A DNA stretch of 64,000 bases from Sycobia sp. Sy_11 (taxonomy: Eukaryota > Arthropoda > Insecta > Hymenoptera > Epichrysomallidae), in the NCBI GenBank assembly GCA_018907035.1, contig JACCIC010000039.1, positions 1,137,001 to 1,201,000 of the forward strand, in the 5' to 3' direction. Shown here in pieces: positions 37,239-50,070 of the stretch. Positions within the stretch are counted from its first letter, which is position 1. Each line of letters starts with the position of its first letter. The notes beneath the pieces were generated by a model that had not been told where the DNA came from, searched no databases, and saw only the letters and a program-made list of their open reading frames with translations. A program made the translations under genes and the position numbers.

Positions 37239-38087
37239 ATTACAATAATCCATATATATATTTTTTGTGTTTAAGCTTCTTTGATTCAAAATCTAAAATG
37301 AGAAAAGACGTATAAGAGGAATATCGAGGGTGCTTATAGAATTATTGTTTTATAAATTATTAAAAACTATCAATCATTTATTTGTCTTTGTATATTGCAC
37401 GCTTACATTATAGTGGACAGTTAAGCTTTTCTCGTATTCAAGTCCTTATGCATATTTTTGGCAAAATTTTGTTTGTGCGCGCATGCGTATATTTGCGTGC
37501 GTGTATGTGTGCGTGCGTACGCGTATGTATTTTTTAAATTTACTGATCTTATAGAATAAGTAAAAAAAAAGAAAATTAGATCAAATAAAACTATTGTCAC
37601 TCACATAAAGTATAAATGTTTCAATTTCTAAGTAAGCAAAATATATGTTCTATTTGTTTAAAAACAAATGTTTTCTTTCTAAAAAAAGGAAAAAAAACTC
37701 CGATAACCGCTCATTTCTGCGGCGCTTCGGCAACGCTATACCCATTCTTAAGTGGAAATTCAAAGTAACTCGAGTAAATCTCCATTCTCCCGTGTAAAAC
37801 AAGCGTTAGTCGAAAAACTTTGTAACTTAACCACAGCATTTCTGATTTCTTTCTGTTCGCAGAATTTTTTTCCGCCGGAAGCCCCTAGGTCTCTTCATCG
37901 CTCCGCCACCCATGCCGGTCTCAATAGTTCAAAATTTATTCTCCTCTCCCTCGCGCCTGTCCCTTTCTTCATATAGTTACTTATTCTCCCACTGCTCATT
38001 GTGTCTATAATTTAACAAAATGCAGATTACGTATGTGCCTCTGTTAAACTTGCGCTACATCCGCATGAAGGCTGACTTTGCAAAGTG

Positions 38088-38089
<2 letters not shown>

Positions 38090-38152
<63 letters not shown>
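38090..38152. repeat. (TA)n microsatellite
   Basis: About 31 units. Confidence 0.95.
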
Positions 38153-38154
<2 letters not shown>

Positions 38155-38247
38155 TAATTCGGTATTCCTTAACTTTCTATAGAATTAATTTATTTGCAAC
38201 TAGATTACATGCGCTTTTATACGATGGCATTCGCATCACTCTCTTCA

Positions 38248-38249
<2 letters not shown>

Positions 38250-38288
<39 letters not shown>
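38250..38288. repeat. (TC)n microsatellite
   Basis: About 18 units. Confidence 0.95.
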
Positions 38289-38294
<6 letters not shown>

Positions 38295-39322
38295 CCTCGC
38301 TTTAAGTCTTTGCTCAATTTATATTATATTATTGTATATTAAAATTTATATTAAAATGTCCTACCAATAGTTATATGCGAGATTATATTATAGACCTATT
38401 TCAATTGTATACTTGTCTAACTCAATTCTGTACTTTCAACATTTATATATTTTATTATTTTATAATACTGTATATTAGTTTATTATTGAATATATAACTT
38501 ACTGTACCGTTTATTTCAATAAGTGAAACAAGGTTAAGTCCCAAGGCATAATATATGTTTAATGAAACAATTAATCATCAATCAATCAGTCTTTATCCTT
38601 TCTTGATAAATTCAATTTGAAATTAATTCATTCGATTCTCTCTCTCTTTCTTGTTCCTTCACTTTCTGCCTTTGAGAGGGTGAGAGGGGGGCACTCTGAT
38701 GTGCAGCGTAGCGACGATTTTGCCCCGTCAGCTTAAAAGAAACGCGGACCGGAGCATTGAGAGAGCGAATAAGTGGACCTCTCAGTAGACGAACGTATAT
38801 ATATATTAAGTTCGTCTTCGAGAGAAAAGAGCAAGGCGGACGCAGAAATGAGGCACAGGACAAATGTTTGTGTGTAATCGCGGCGGATCCGTGGCGCGCA
38901 AGTTCCAAGTTTTGGACGGGAGAATAAAATATCCGCTGCGCTGTTGCGAAGTGGGCACGGGCGCGGCGAGTAGTCCTCCGCTTTATTTGTATTATTCATG
39001 CCGCTGATTTGCCCACTCGAGAGAGGGGGGGGGCGGTTGATGTATTTAATTGGAAAAGGAGATCTAAATATAAGCTTTGGGACGGAAAGGTACAATAGAG
39101 TAAGCTGTAAATTAGACGTAAATTTATACACATCCAGAATTTTAATATTAAATGAGATAATATATTTATTAATTTAAGATTCGCGCTTATTGAAATAGTA
39201 TAAGTTATAATAATAAGTCTCGAAATTACGAATCACAGTTTCACGCGGCAAAGCTTGACATTCTACTTCAAACCTATAAGGCATGATAATTACGAGAATA
39301 ATCGAGACACGTCTTTTTTTTT

Positions 39323-39454
39323 AAAAATCTCATATTTACATGTGCTTTGTTTACAAACACATCGTAGACCTCCGTCGCTGATTAGCACCGATAATTGGAA
39401 GCATAAATAAAGCCACGTTAAATTACATAAAAAACAAAAAAAAAAAATCTCATA
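39323..39454 (+). mobile_element. Severely 5'-truncated retroelement copy with target-site duplication (copy B)
   Basis: A unit of about 108 bases (39335-39442) with an A-rich tail is flanked by the direct repeat AAAAATCTCATA (39323-39334 and 39443-39454). The body matches copy A but starts about 15 bases further 5', showing independent truncation of the same source element. Confidence 0.85.
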
Positions 39455-40578
39455 CTCGGACGATTTTCAAAGAACATTTGAAATAACTGCAATTCGGAAA
39501 CTATCCACTTCTTTTTGTGCGGAACAAAAAGTCAACTTAACAATCATAATCAGGACGGAAAAAACATAGTTGGTCAAAAGCGTTCATAGCATCGATATCG
39601 TTCAGTAAAATTCTGATATTTAATACAACAATGCAATACTTCATTTTGACTATATATATATACATACAAGCTATAGAAGTACACAACTGTTTCAGGCGCT
39701 CTTTTATGAATTATTGCGCTTCTCTATAACGAACTAAAAGTAATTATTCCAATTTTCCAATCTATATAATATAACGAATTAATCTTGACTATAAAGTAAC
39801 AATAAAGAAAATCAAGCTGCCTTCAATGCGCTCGAAAATTATTGCGTGTTAAAGCTTGAAATATGTTTCGATCTTTCATAAAAGCAGCGCAGCACGACGG
39901 CGATCGGGAAATTGATCTAAAAATGCTATCGCTCCGTAGACGTTATTATTCATAAAGCTTGATTCAATTATATTATTCCGGTTATCGCTGCAATTAGGCA
40001 ATGAAAAGGGATCCTTTATTCGTCGATATGCGAAGATAAATGGAAAAAACGCAACGGTCTTAGCGCATTAATTTCTAAATATATAATACTGGTTATAACG
40101 TGTAAGTTTTAGTCGAAATGAAAGAAAAATTGTATTTCTTCTATTTAGTTATTATCATGTTTGATTTATTGCATTATGTTTAAAAGGCTGTTGCGCAAAA
40201 CTGTATTTATATTTTTCCATCCGTTATGCTTTTGAATCCAAGATAAAAAATTGATATCAGTGATGATCAGTTGGAAACCGAGCAAACGTTCCTTTATATT
40301 ACACATGAGATGCATCCAAATTAAACGCTTTCAAGGATAAGGTCTAATAAAAAAAAAGTACCAATTCTCATATACCGGATGATATTTCAAATGAAAATAT
40401 AAAAGCCGAGAACGAGCGAAACTTCCTATATATGCAAGGTTTATTTTCGTTGTAAATATCAAGCTTGAAAATAAAAAAGTGAATTTCCAGCCCGACAACG
40501 ATCTGAAAATAGAGACTCGATAAAATATAATGCGAGAGAAAAAAGCGCAGAGCGTATAAGATACGTCCTTTATTTGTC

Positions 40579-40579
<1 letters not shown>

Positions 40580-40628
<49 letters not shown>
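40580..40628. repeat. (AT)n microsatellite
   Basis: About 24 units. Confidence 0.95.
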
Positions 40629-40630
<2 letters not shown>

Positions 40631-42354
40631 CGCTAAAAAAATGCTTTATTTTTATCGCCGACAAAGGGGAAAAAGAGCGTGTGCTTTTCCGTGAAACGTA
40701 TAAAATTAAGATAAAAGAAAAATGCACCAATATGCCGACTATTAGGCGGGCAAAGTTCTGCCAAATAAATTATAATAAATTATTAAATGAATGATATATA
40801 AGTAAATCATTTGGTTGTCAAAAATAAATATTGGAATTAAACACAGCGCCCAGCTCTTGTGTAAAAAATGTAAACTATTTAAACTATAAATATTAAACAG
40901 CAATCTAAAAAATTGAAAACAGTTTTGCGTGACTTCATACTGGATTATAAATTAATAGGGAACACTTATTTTTTTCGATTTTATTTTTCTATTAGAAATA
41001 AAGATTGAGATACAGTATTGAAATTTAATTAAATAGTTTCTTAATTATACATTTATTAATTTAATAACTATAATTTTTTGTTGTATCCTATATGATTAAT
41101 ATTGCATCTTAGTAGGAATTTATGTGCCTGTATGAAAATTTTTACCAATAGAGTATTAAAATACTGTGAAAATTGAAATTCCATAAGAAATATCGAATTA
41201 ATGCGAGGAATTTTGAGTTATTAGGTTGAACTGCTCCCTTGTATCGATTAAGTACCAAGTGCTTTGCTTTAAAGATCATACGCAAATATTATACGATAAT
41301 GCGTAATTTAATCAATCGTGCCTGCTCCTTACGTTCATTTTACATTGCTGCGAATTTTCAAATGAATTCGGGAAACGGTTCGAGAATGAGAGCATTCTAA
41401 CAGTTTTATTCAGAATTTATGGTTATAAGATTTTAAAAACGTCCTCATTTCAACACCGATTTACGAATTTATTTGGAACTTTTCAGTAGCTATTTAAATT
41501 ATTTACGTACCTCAAGAACTCGAGTCATCAGCTATTTAAAATTTGCAAGTATTTTATGCTTACGTCTAGTTATTTATAAAACAGAGTACTTTTTCACCCA
41601 TCGGCTAAAATTAACTTTGACAGTCGCGTAAAGATGGCAATTCAGCAGCAAGAATCATAATTAGGTATAGAATTAGAAAAAGGATAGTTCAATATTTGAA
41701 AGCACTTCGGAAAGTTTCGTTGTGCGCGTATTATCAATGCAGTCTGATTAGCATTAGGATAATTATTCTTATTCGTATATACGATACTCCCGAGAATTGA
41801 CGGTGTCCGTAGCTCCCCGGTCCCCTCGGCTGAACGAACGTGAAATACACAGGCCCTCGCTATCCTCTACAAGAAAACCCTATCAACTCGTACGCAGCGG
41901 CCAAGTATACGCTCGAGCCTACCGCGCGCACGTCCCGCGGCCCCCTCTCGCGTACAGCGAGTATAACAAATGATGATTGAATGAAATTGTACGCTGACTC
42001 CCTCAACCCTCCTCCCCTCGCCATCGCGCCAACTGTCCACGCGGCGGTATCGCGAGGCAAAAGCCAAAAAAAATATTCTCCCCCCCCCTGCCGAGCAAAC
42101 TCCCGCTCATCGGATATGTATATGAAGGCCTCTTCACGCGTCCCCTTGCGACGTATAAATAACGCGAGGGTGGTGATCGAACGCGGTGTCTTCAGCTTTG
42201 CCCCGCGACTGCTATAATGCTCGTTGGCACTCGCTCCCTTTCTGCCGACGCTTTCGTTTTTTTATATGTATTTTTTTTATCGAATATTCTCATCAGTGGG
42301 TTGTTGTAGGAAACCAACGCCGTGCATGCACTGCGAATCAGGTATCACGTGCTT

Positions 42355-42363
42355 TCTCTCTCT

Positions 42364-42453
<90 letters not shown>
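42355..42453. repeat. (TC)n(TA)n compound microsatellite
   Basis: About 28 TC units run directly into about 20 TA units. It is the reverse complement of the block at 42668-42754. Confidence 0.95.
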
Positions 42454-42454
<1 letters not shown>

Positions 42455-42664
42455 TCCGCTGTCGCAGCATCTTTTCGCACCGCGATGCTTTTTGGCGTTT
42501 CACACCCTGACGCGTACATAGCTTGTTATCCCTATATATACTGCTATCCCGCCCGCATCGATCCGTGTATAGTGGGACGTTTTTTTTCATCGTCCAATCC
42601 GACCGCTCTGCGCTCTGCCCTTTTTTGCTTTCGATATACATAGATAGATGCAGACACATACACA

Positions 42665-42667
<3 letters not shown>

Positions 42668-42754
<87 letters not shown>
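42668..42754. repeat. (TA)n(GA)n compound microsatellite
   Basis: About 22 TA units run into about 20 GA units; the inverted partner of 42355-42453. Confidence 0.95.
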
Positions 42755-42756
<2 letters not shown>

Positions 42757-43779
42757 CATCGTGCGAAACGCCGACGAGGCGTCAACCCCTGAATTACGAC
42801 ACGTGGCGGCCCTTAGAGCTGGGCGTAACTTTGTTATTGTCGTCCAAGAGAGGGGAGGGGGTGTCATGGAGGGGGATAGAGTATCACCGGGTATTGTTTA
42901 ATTTTATTTCGCCTGGGATGCATTAGTTGGGAGATGGTTGGGAGAGAGAAAGAGAGAGAGAGACAGAGAGCCTCGTTATTTAACGAGCTGCTACAGCTAT
43001 TATTTCGCTTGCAGTTTTACGGCCAAGACAATATTATTGCTCGGCTATATATTTTACGTGGCGATAGTGGAATTTTATGGTGGTTTCGCAAGCACTTCCC
43101 CTCTCATGCCCGGGCTTAAATGAAAAATCTCCGCGCAATGGGGAAAGCAAATTTTTTTTATGTATTTGAAAAGGCAACAAAAGTCTTGTTTGTTTTCTTC
43201 TTTCGCGTTTTTATTTTTTAATATATAAATCTCCATATACAGACAGTGGACAATTTAGATAATGTGATTATTATGACATAATTTCATACCAGTTTTTTGG
43301 TAACATTAATCAGACATATGACGGACAAGAATATGTTTACGTTATGTATTATGTTTTCTGACTTCCAAGGAGTGTCACCCTACCGAACAATTGACACCGA
43401 TGACCCTTAAAAAGCGGATGGTGGATCAGGTGCGGTTAGCGGGGTATTATTTCGTATGCGTGAATAGATCTTCTTTCTTAATATGTTATATTTTGCTATT
43501 ATCAATCATACTGAATGAGCGAGAAGTAATAAATAACAAATAAATAAATTATGAAAAAATAGTTAAAGTATTTGTTTTTATACAGTTAGAGTTTTTCGTG
43601 GAAACGAAGATAGGGTAATAAATCACATGTGGACGATTCGCCTATTCTAAACAAACGTTAAATTTACTATTTTTTCATAACTGATAAATATAGAATGCTC
43701 CACTTAGTTCGTCCATTAAACTGTACACTCACCAAACGTTAAATATTGGATAAATATAGGATAAATATTGGATAAATAT

Positions 43780-45031
43780 TGGGTATACAAGTAAGTTTCT
43801 AGCGTTTATCAAATGATGGCATCACCAGTGGATCTCGGACAGAAATATCAGACCTCATGTGTTTATATTTATAGATTGTGTATCTGTCAACAACTCTACA
43901 TCTTTGATAATTTCTTTCGGTGTCGTATATTTTATCGAGAAAAATCATGGTAATTTTCCAGCCCAAGAAATGTCATTTGCGGGAAACGCTGCTTCTATTC
44001 TTTAACATAAGGAAAAGTACGGGTAGGGCCTATCGTTTGCTTTCAGAAACTTATGAGGCGGAATGTATTGGAGAATCGACGTGCCGCGGGTAGTTCAAAC
44101 GGTTCAAAAGTGGTGATTTTGAAATCTAAGACAAGAATCGCTTCAGAAAGCCGAAAAGTTTTGACGACGAAGAATTAGACGCTTTGCTGGATGAGGATCC
44201 GTGCTAAATTCGAAAAGAACTTATTGCATCATTGGAGATCACGCAACAAGCTGTTTCCCTACGCCTATAAGCATTGCGATTCATTCAAAAGGTTGGAAAT
44301 TGGGTTTCGTTGTACGAAATGAAGCCGGGGGACGTCATACGGCGATTTTACATGTCCGAAATGCTGCAGTGATATAAAAATTAATAATTTTTGTATCGTA
44401 TTGACACTGGTGATAATAAGTGGATTTATTCTGATAGATCTAAACGTAGAAAAATATATACAAAGCCCGGCAAGCCCGCTCAATCGACGCCGGAACGTAA
44501 TATTCACGTAAATAAGGCCATATTCTGCATATAGTGGGATCAAAAGAGTGTCGTGTACTGTGAACTAATTTCGAGTGATCAAACCATCGAAGGATCATTC
44601 TATCAAACCCAAATTATTCGTTTAAAGTAAACATTACAGGAAAAACGGTCGGAATATGAGACCAGGCATGAGTCCGTCATTTTTCATCACAATAACGCTC
44701 GGCCTCATATTGCGGCTTCGGTAAAAAAACTATTTGGGGAATAATGGATGGGAAATTCTACCTCATCCGCTTTAGAGTCCAGATTTCGCACCATCTGACT
44801 ACCACTTGTTTTGATAAATGCAGAACGCTCTTAAACGCTCAAAAATTGGCTCGGTACGTTCTTGGGCTTAAAAGACGAGACAATTTTGGTTCGGAATTCA
44901 TATATTACCAGAAAGATGGGAAAAGCTATAGGTTCCGATGGACGAATACATTCAATAAAGGATATACAACCATGTTTTCATAATAAAACCTCAGATTTTA
45001 GAATAAACGCTGAAAACTTACTTTAGATCTA
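43780..45031 (+). mobile_element. Degenerate mariner transposon, nearly full length
   Basis: Imperfect terminal inverted repeats of about 28-30 bases lie at 43781-43810 and 45002-45031, sharing AAGTAAGTTT and AGCGTTTAT. The length of about 1.25 kb is typical of mariner. Inside, the + strand carries a broken transposase from about 43960: LDALLDEDP, ITQQAVS, IQKVGNW, TGDNKWIY, NNARPHIA, SPDFAPSDYHLF and LPERWEKL are readable in shifting frames. In-frame stops and several frameshifts interrupt it. The second catalytic Asp has become Asn (HNNARPH for HDNARPH); the first and third are still legible. The closest match by memory is an irritans- or mellifera-type mariner. A short tandem of GGATAAATATT adjoins the left end. 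It cannot make active transposase. Confidence 0.88.
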
Positions 45032-45034
45032 ATA

Positions 45035-46580
45035 AATAAAAAACTCAATGTCTCATACGAACAGAACTTTTTTAAATTTAACAAAAGATTATACTTTGAT
45101 AAGTAAAATACTTATCACATTAAAGTATAAAGCTTTAGTTTACCGTTAAAAAATTTTCTTGTTCAATGGAATTATTTTACATTTAAAAATACATTATTGA
45201 ATAATGTCTATTAACCAACAATGACATCTAGATTGAATATCTATCTTAAATAAGATCTAGAAGGATTGTTTTAAAAAATTATTTTTTAAACAATAATGAG
45301 ATTATAACATTACTATAAATTACAATAATTAATCTCTGATAATACTAATTTCTAAGTTAAGCAAATGTTAAAAAGGAATGAATCTAAAAACGTAAGATAA
45401 CATCCAACAATGCCATAGATCAATAATATATATTCTATAAATAAATGCGGCTATTAACACTTTTCATATACTTCACAAGCATAAGAGTAAATTACTTACT
45501 TTACGGTTTTCACGGTTCTGCATGGAGAATTGGGTATTTTCCAAAAACATTTTAAATGAGAAAAGGTGTCGTTAAATATTTCATTGTTTACAAACGGCTT
45601 CGTTTACTATTATTCATTTTCCATCGGGGACTTTTATATGCACAGGAATACAAGCTACGATATTAAGTTAAATTGTTTATTATGTATATTACTTTGTCGC
45701 AAATTTATGCAAAATAATTCAGGATTATTTCGAACAACAATACAAGAGTCAAAAATGTAGTCATATGAAATAATGTACATCAAACTCTAGAATATTAAAA
45801 GAAATTTGTTTTATTATTAAATAACATTGTTGGCTAATTCAATAATAATTCTTTCATTCAAAAACATATAAAATGTTCAATTATTAAATAAATAACAATT
45901 TCAAAGATACGCCATAAATTTTTATAAAGTATGATTTAGTATTGTTAAAAGTAATTAAAATACATGAAAATGAATACATAAAAAATTGTAAGTAAATATT
46001 TAAAATTTGATGAAACGTAGATAAAAAGTTACACCGTTATATTGCGATCATTTCCTCCCTTAGAAATAAAAAGCGTGGAATTTTAAAAAACTTTTATTTG
46101 TTAACGGCAATAACGTCGGCTTTGGACTCGCTCGAGCTTTATAAATCTACATATTAAAACATCGATGTTCGAACATCCCAGGAAACTTTATCAATTTATG
46201 GATGGCACAGCTATATTATTAAATTTTATCCAATATTTACAATATTAAATAAAAAAAATTGATAACCATGGTTTCGGATCGAATAAGAATTAATTGCAAT
46301 ATATATTTTTACATAACAGAAATAAGTTGCACGACTGTGTTCGTAACATTGAAAAATCCTCATCTGCACAAAAATGTACCAGCATTCATTAGCACATCTA
46401 CAGTTTTTCTAAAGTTAATTCATAAGATGATTTATGGATTATTGGAATTTAAATCATAATTATATTTCATGAAATTCACGCTTTATTCAGCTGCCGATAT
46501 TAAGAAAGGACCAACCTGGGTAGCACCTAAGCGCGCTACGTCAGGAGTCGCGTTAAGCCAGGTATTAAAACGTCTATTAA
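45035..46580. other. AT-rich DNA, nothing recognised
   Basis: Short frames only, none with a recognisable family. Confidence 0.5.
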
Positions 46581-46589
46581 TATAATGAG

Positions 46590-46967
46590 CTAGGCAATGC
46601 ATGGCGCCAAACATATAGGATACTCAGTAATGGGCTCTATAAAGTATGCAGTTCGTGAGCATTGAAAGTTAAAAGACCAGAGTGGGAGGTCAGACACGAG
46701 ACATTGATTCTCCACCATGACGATGCTCGGCCACTCGCTCATTAATGTGTCCAAATTATTTCGAAAACCGCGGATGTTTACGTGAAGGTATAAAAATTTA
46801 GCTTGATTCCAACCTAATCTCGATAAACGAGAAATATTTTGAGATGACATTTTGAACGAAATTTCAAATAATGAATTAAAGAATTTTGCTCGAAGATACG
46901 AAATCCTCCAATTGAAGGCCCGATATTTGGTGTTCCTATTTCGTAAGATACTTTTAGAACTAAACAT
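46590..46967 (-). mobile_element. LINE endonuclease relic
   Basis: A 125-residue frame on the - strand includes FLYLHVNIRGFRNNLDTL and PSIVMVENQCLVSDLP. This follows the start of the AP-type endonuclease of non-LTR elements (LNIRSLRNKLDEL ... PDIICLTETWL). The Glu of the LTET motif survives as VEN. No reverse transcriptase can be read at lower coordinates, so the copy is partial or strongly decayed. The family assignment is by memory. Confidence 0.55.
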
Positions 46968-46969
46968 AT

Positions 46970-49429
46970 GAGCTGAAACAAAAATTTGAAAAATTATGAA
47001 TTGTATAGAGTTTTCATAGTATTCAGAATAAACATATACTCAAAATTCCAGAAATTTGCTCAATATTTATTTTGAAGAAGTATTCAAAATAGTTTGCTAT
47101 ACTATTTTTATAAATTAAAAAGTCTACCACCGCTTAATTTCTCTCTTAATTTTGCGCGAAATATAGTAATTCTGTCTTTGATCAGTAGGTAGCGTCCCAT
47201 TTTTTCCCTCTTGAAATCTCCATTGTATTTTTACAACATGAAATGAGGTCATGCGATTCAGGTCTACTATCTCATATAATCTGCCTTTTATGATCTCACA
47301 CCATAACATCTGGTTTGATTCAGATTCTGTTCGTTTATTTATCAGATTCGTCTAATTTTATTTTTCAAATTTATTGTGTTCTTCTTAATTTTTAACTAGT
47401 AAAATTTATATATTATGATTTTTTTATATAATACATTGTTTATACTTATAGTTTACTTTTCATGCTAGGGATTTTTATTTATTTAGATTGAGAGATTTTT
47501 TTCTATTAAATTTGAATTTTTTGATTAATATTTAAACTTCTATTTAAATATTCCACAAAACTGTAATAAAAAATTGAGTAGATATGAGAAGAGAAAAGAA
47601 AAAGCTGAATTGGTAATAAAATGGAAGAAAGTAAAAATTTCTGAGTATTGAAACCTATAAAAGGAAAATCAAGCTGCTAATCGATATGATTTGAAAATCA
47701 CGGCTGACGTGTTGCAAGTAAGTAAATTCATATTTCTGAACTATCTAATAATATTGCAGAAGGTAATGGTTCTGAAAAGAATTCATCAACAATAATATTG
47801 AAACAATAGATTCTAACAAATGCAATAAAGTGCAAGAATACGACTTATTTGATGGCGACGCCTGACCAAGTTTTCTTAATATATCATAGAATTTAATATA
47901 CTCCGATATAAATAATGGGACATCATTTCTCTAAAGACAAATAATAATAAGGGCGTTCGTTTTCATATTTTTTCCATAAAGGAAAACTTCCAATTATGAC
48001 TTTTTCTCGACTCTTTATTTTAATTACAAAAACGCTATTTTATCTATTTGTTGCAACATTTAGAAAATAATAGTAAATTCAAACATCGGAAATACTTCTC
48101 TGAGGTAATAAGTAGTCGTTAAAATAAAATCGTATGAAATTTTATCGACAATATAAGAAAGAAATGGAAATAAATATAAACGCACAAAAAGTTATCGATA
48201 AGATAGATCAAAAAGCTTATGAAAAAGAGAGGTGAGATGGTAACAAATTCTTAGACGTCTAATGGATATAAATATATATTTATCAAATAATAATATTGCA
48301 TTCTATGAAATAAAATTTCATAAGCCGTTGTCTGTTCTAATAATGTTTTCATTGGGCCAAAAAGAATAAAATAGATAGATGACACAAATGGTTTAACTAA
48401 GCTAAAAGAATTAAATAGCTTATTTCGAATGTATGATATGGGGCGATTCCATAAAGGGACGCCACAGAGCTTATCGCCCAGGAGCGTCAGGAAGACTAAT
48501 GTCGGTGCTACATTTACTTATCATAAACAATTACAACGAATTATTTATTATCAATATTAATCAAAAATACATGATTAACAATTGGTTCGATCATAGAATC
48601 TGTCTATTGAGGACTATATAAAGGTGAAATTTGCATCTAAATTTAGTTCAATCTGAAGTAAACGCGCTGATCGAAATTTTAGCTTATAACGGTATTCTGA
48701 ACGTATTGATTTTACTACTATATAAGATTATAATCATATGTAAAGTGGATTGCGGTAAATAGGAAACTTTGAGGACTTAATTAAAGGATTCAGATTTACT
48801 TTATAATTCGTACTAAAAAGCAGCCTCGAGAGTTGTAAAAAAGAAAAATCTTAATTCAATGATGTTTTTACTGGATTTTTTTTATAAGCATAATCTCATA
48901 TTTATTCTGATAAAAAATCCATGCATTTTCAGATATCGATAATGACTGAGATATCATTTAATGATTCATATAATTTCATATTTTTAATCATACTAAAAAC
49001 TTCTATATCAAATTACAATTTTATTTTCATTCAATTTTTCCCTTTAGTACGCTTTCGTATTAATATTCTGAAAAAAAGGTCTTTTCCAATATTCGTGCAT
49101 CAAAGGTCATCTACGAGTGAGCTATTGATTTGAGCACGAATATTTGCGGTTAATTAAAAAGCTTATCTATACGATATATGCGTTTGTAACAAATATATGT
49201 ACTTTATAACATCATAAATATAAAAGTCACTTTAACGTATATTCGAATACATTTTAATTTCTATTGAAATATCGATTTTTCCTCCAAAGTTTTATATCTG
49301 CTCTCAGAATGATTATTATATATTTTTACAACGATACTTTTTCACGCTGACGATCGTAAAATAATTTTATGCAAATCCCTTTCGATTTTCCTTTAAATTA
49401 TTCAGATTAATTTATAAAGGTTTACAACT

Positions 49430-49430
<1 letters not shown>
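46970..49430. other. AT-rich DNA, nothing firm
   Basis: Could include further decayed parts of the LINE at 46.6 kb, such as the - strand frame 47124-47309, but no motif confirms it. Confidence 0.4.

Positions 49431-49432
<2 letters not shown>

Positions 49433-49472
<40 letters not shown>
49433..49472. repeat. (AT)n microsatellite
   Basis: About 20 units beside the mariner relic at 49.6 kb. Confidence 0.95.
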
Positions 49473-49476
<4 letters not shown>

Positions 49477-49609
49477 GTTTTTGAAATTACATTATCAAGG
49501 AGAAAATTTCCGTATACAAAATTGCATCGTCTGACGCACGAGGTACGGTACATTGCTTTTCCAAGTTATAGAATCCTTGGTCATATTCGCGATATACGAG
49601 ACGCGCCGA

Positions 49610-50070
49610 ACGAATAAAGTCAATTGTTAAAACGTTGAAAAATCTATTTATTTATTCGTCAATATTTAGGCTGTGCCCTTTAATGCATTCGCCATCAGGT
49701 ATTATACACTCGTTAAAGTACCTTTTTTTCAATCCTCGAAGCATTTTTCACAGCCAATTTTTGATGTCGTTGTATTTTTGATATCAATTTCTTCAGCGAT
49801 TCGATTTTTATCCGCTCTGTCGTAAAGCCACGGCACTTTGAGAGCAATTTTCAATTTTGGCAGTATAAAAAATAGTGGCACGAGACTTGATCTGATGAAC
49901 GCGGTTAGCTGAATCATGATTGCGGCGTTGTTTTTGGCTGAATAATTACGTACGAACCAGCAACGAAGTCTGAGCAGGAGAGCATTCACATGAATCGTTT
50001 GTTTCACAATTGTGCTCGTCTTCTGTCTAAGGGAATAAAATTTTTTACTTTTTGACACTAAATTAGAAAT
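49610..50070 (-). mobile_element. Mariner transposase C-terminal relic
   Basis: The - strand frame at 49729-50115 ends FILPKLKIALK ... CEKCFED, then a stop and further similarity to the mariner C-terminus (FFLFPKLKIALKG ... FEKCFEDWKKR ... YFEGD). The piece upstream (FVRNYSAKNN) matches the segment before the third catalytic Asp. The SPDLAP motif itself has decayed to SSLVPL, so that Asp is lost. No N-terminal half is visible. Confidence 0.72.

Larger units (their letters stand above)
37240..41790. other. Mostly AT-rich intergenic DNA
   Basis: Contains microsatellites, retroelement copy B and a short CpG-rich block at 38.64-39.06 kb whose - strand frames look spurious. Nothing else recognised. 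Confidence 0.5.
41800..43130. other. CpG-rich island with mirror-image microsatellites
   Basis: A TATAAATA box (42154-42161) lies 32 bases before TTCAG (42191-42195), a loose core-promoter arrangement. No coding sequence is recognised; the Ser-Leu and Tyr-Ile frames are repeat artefacts. Confidence 0.4.
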
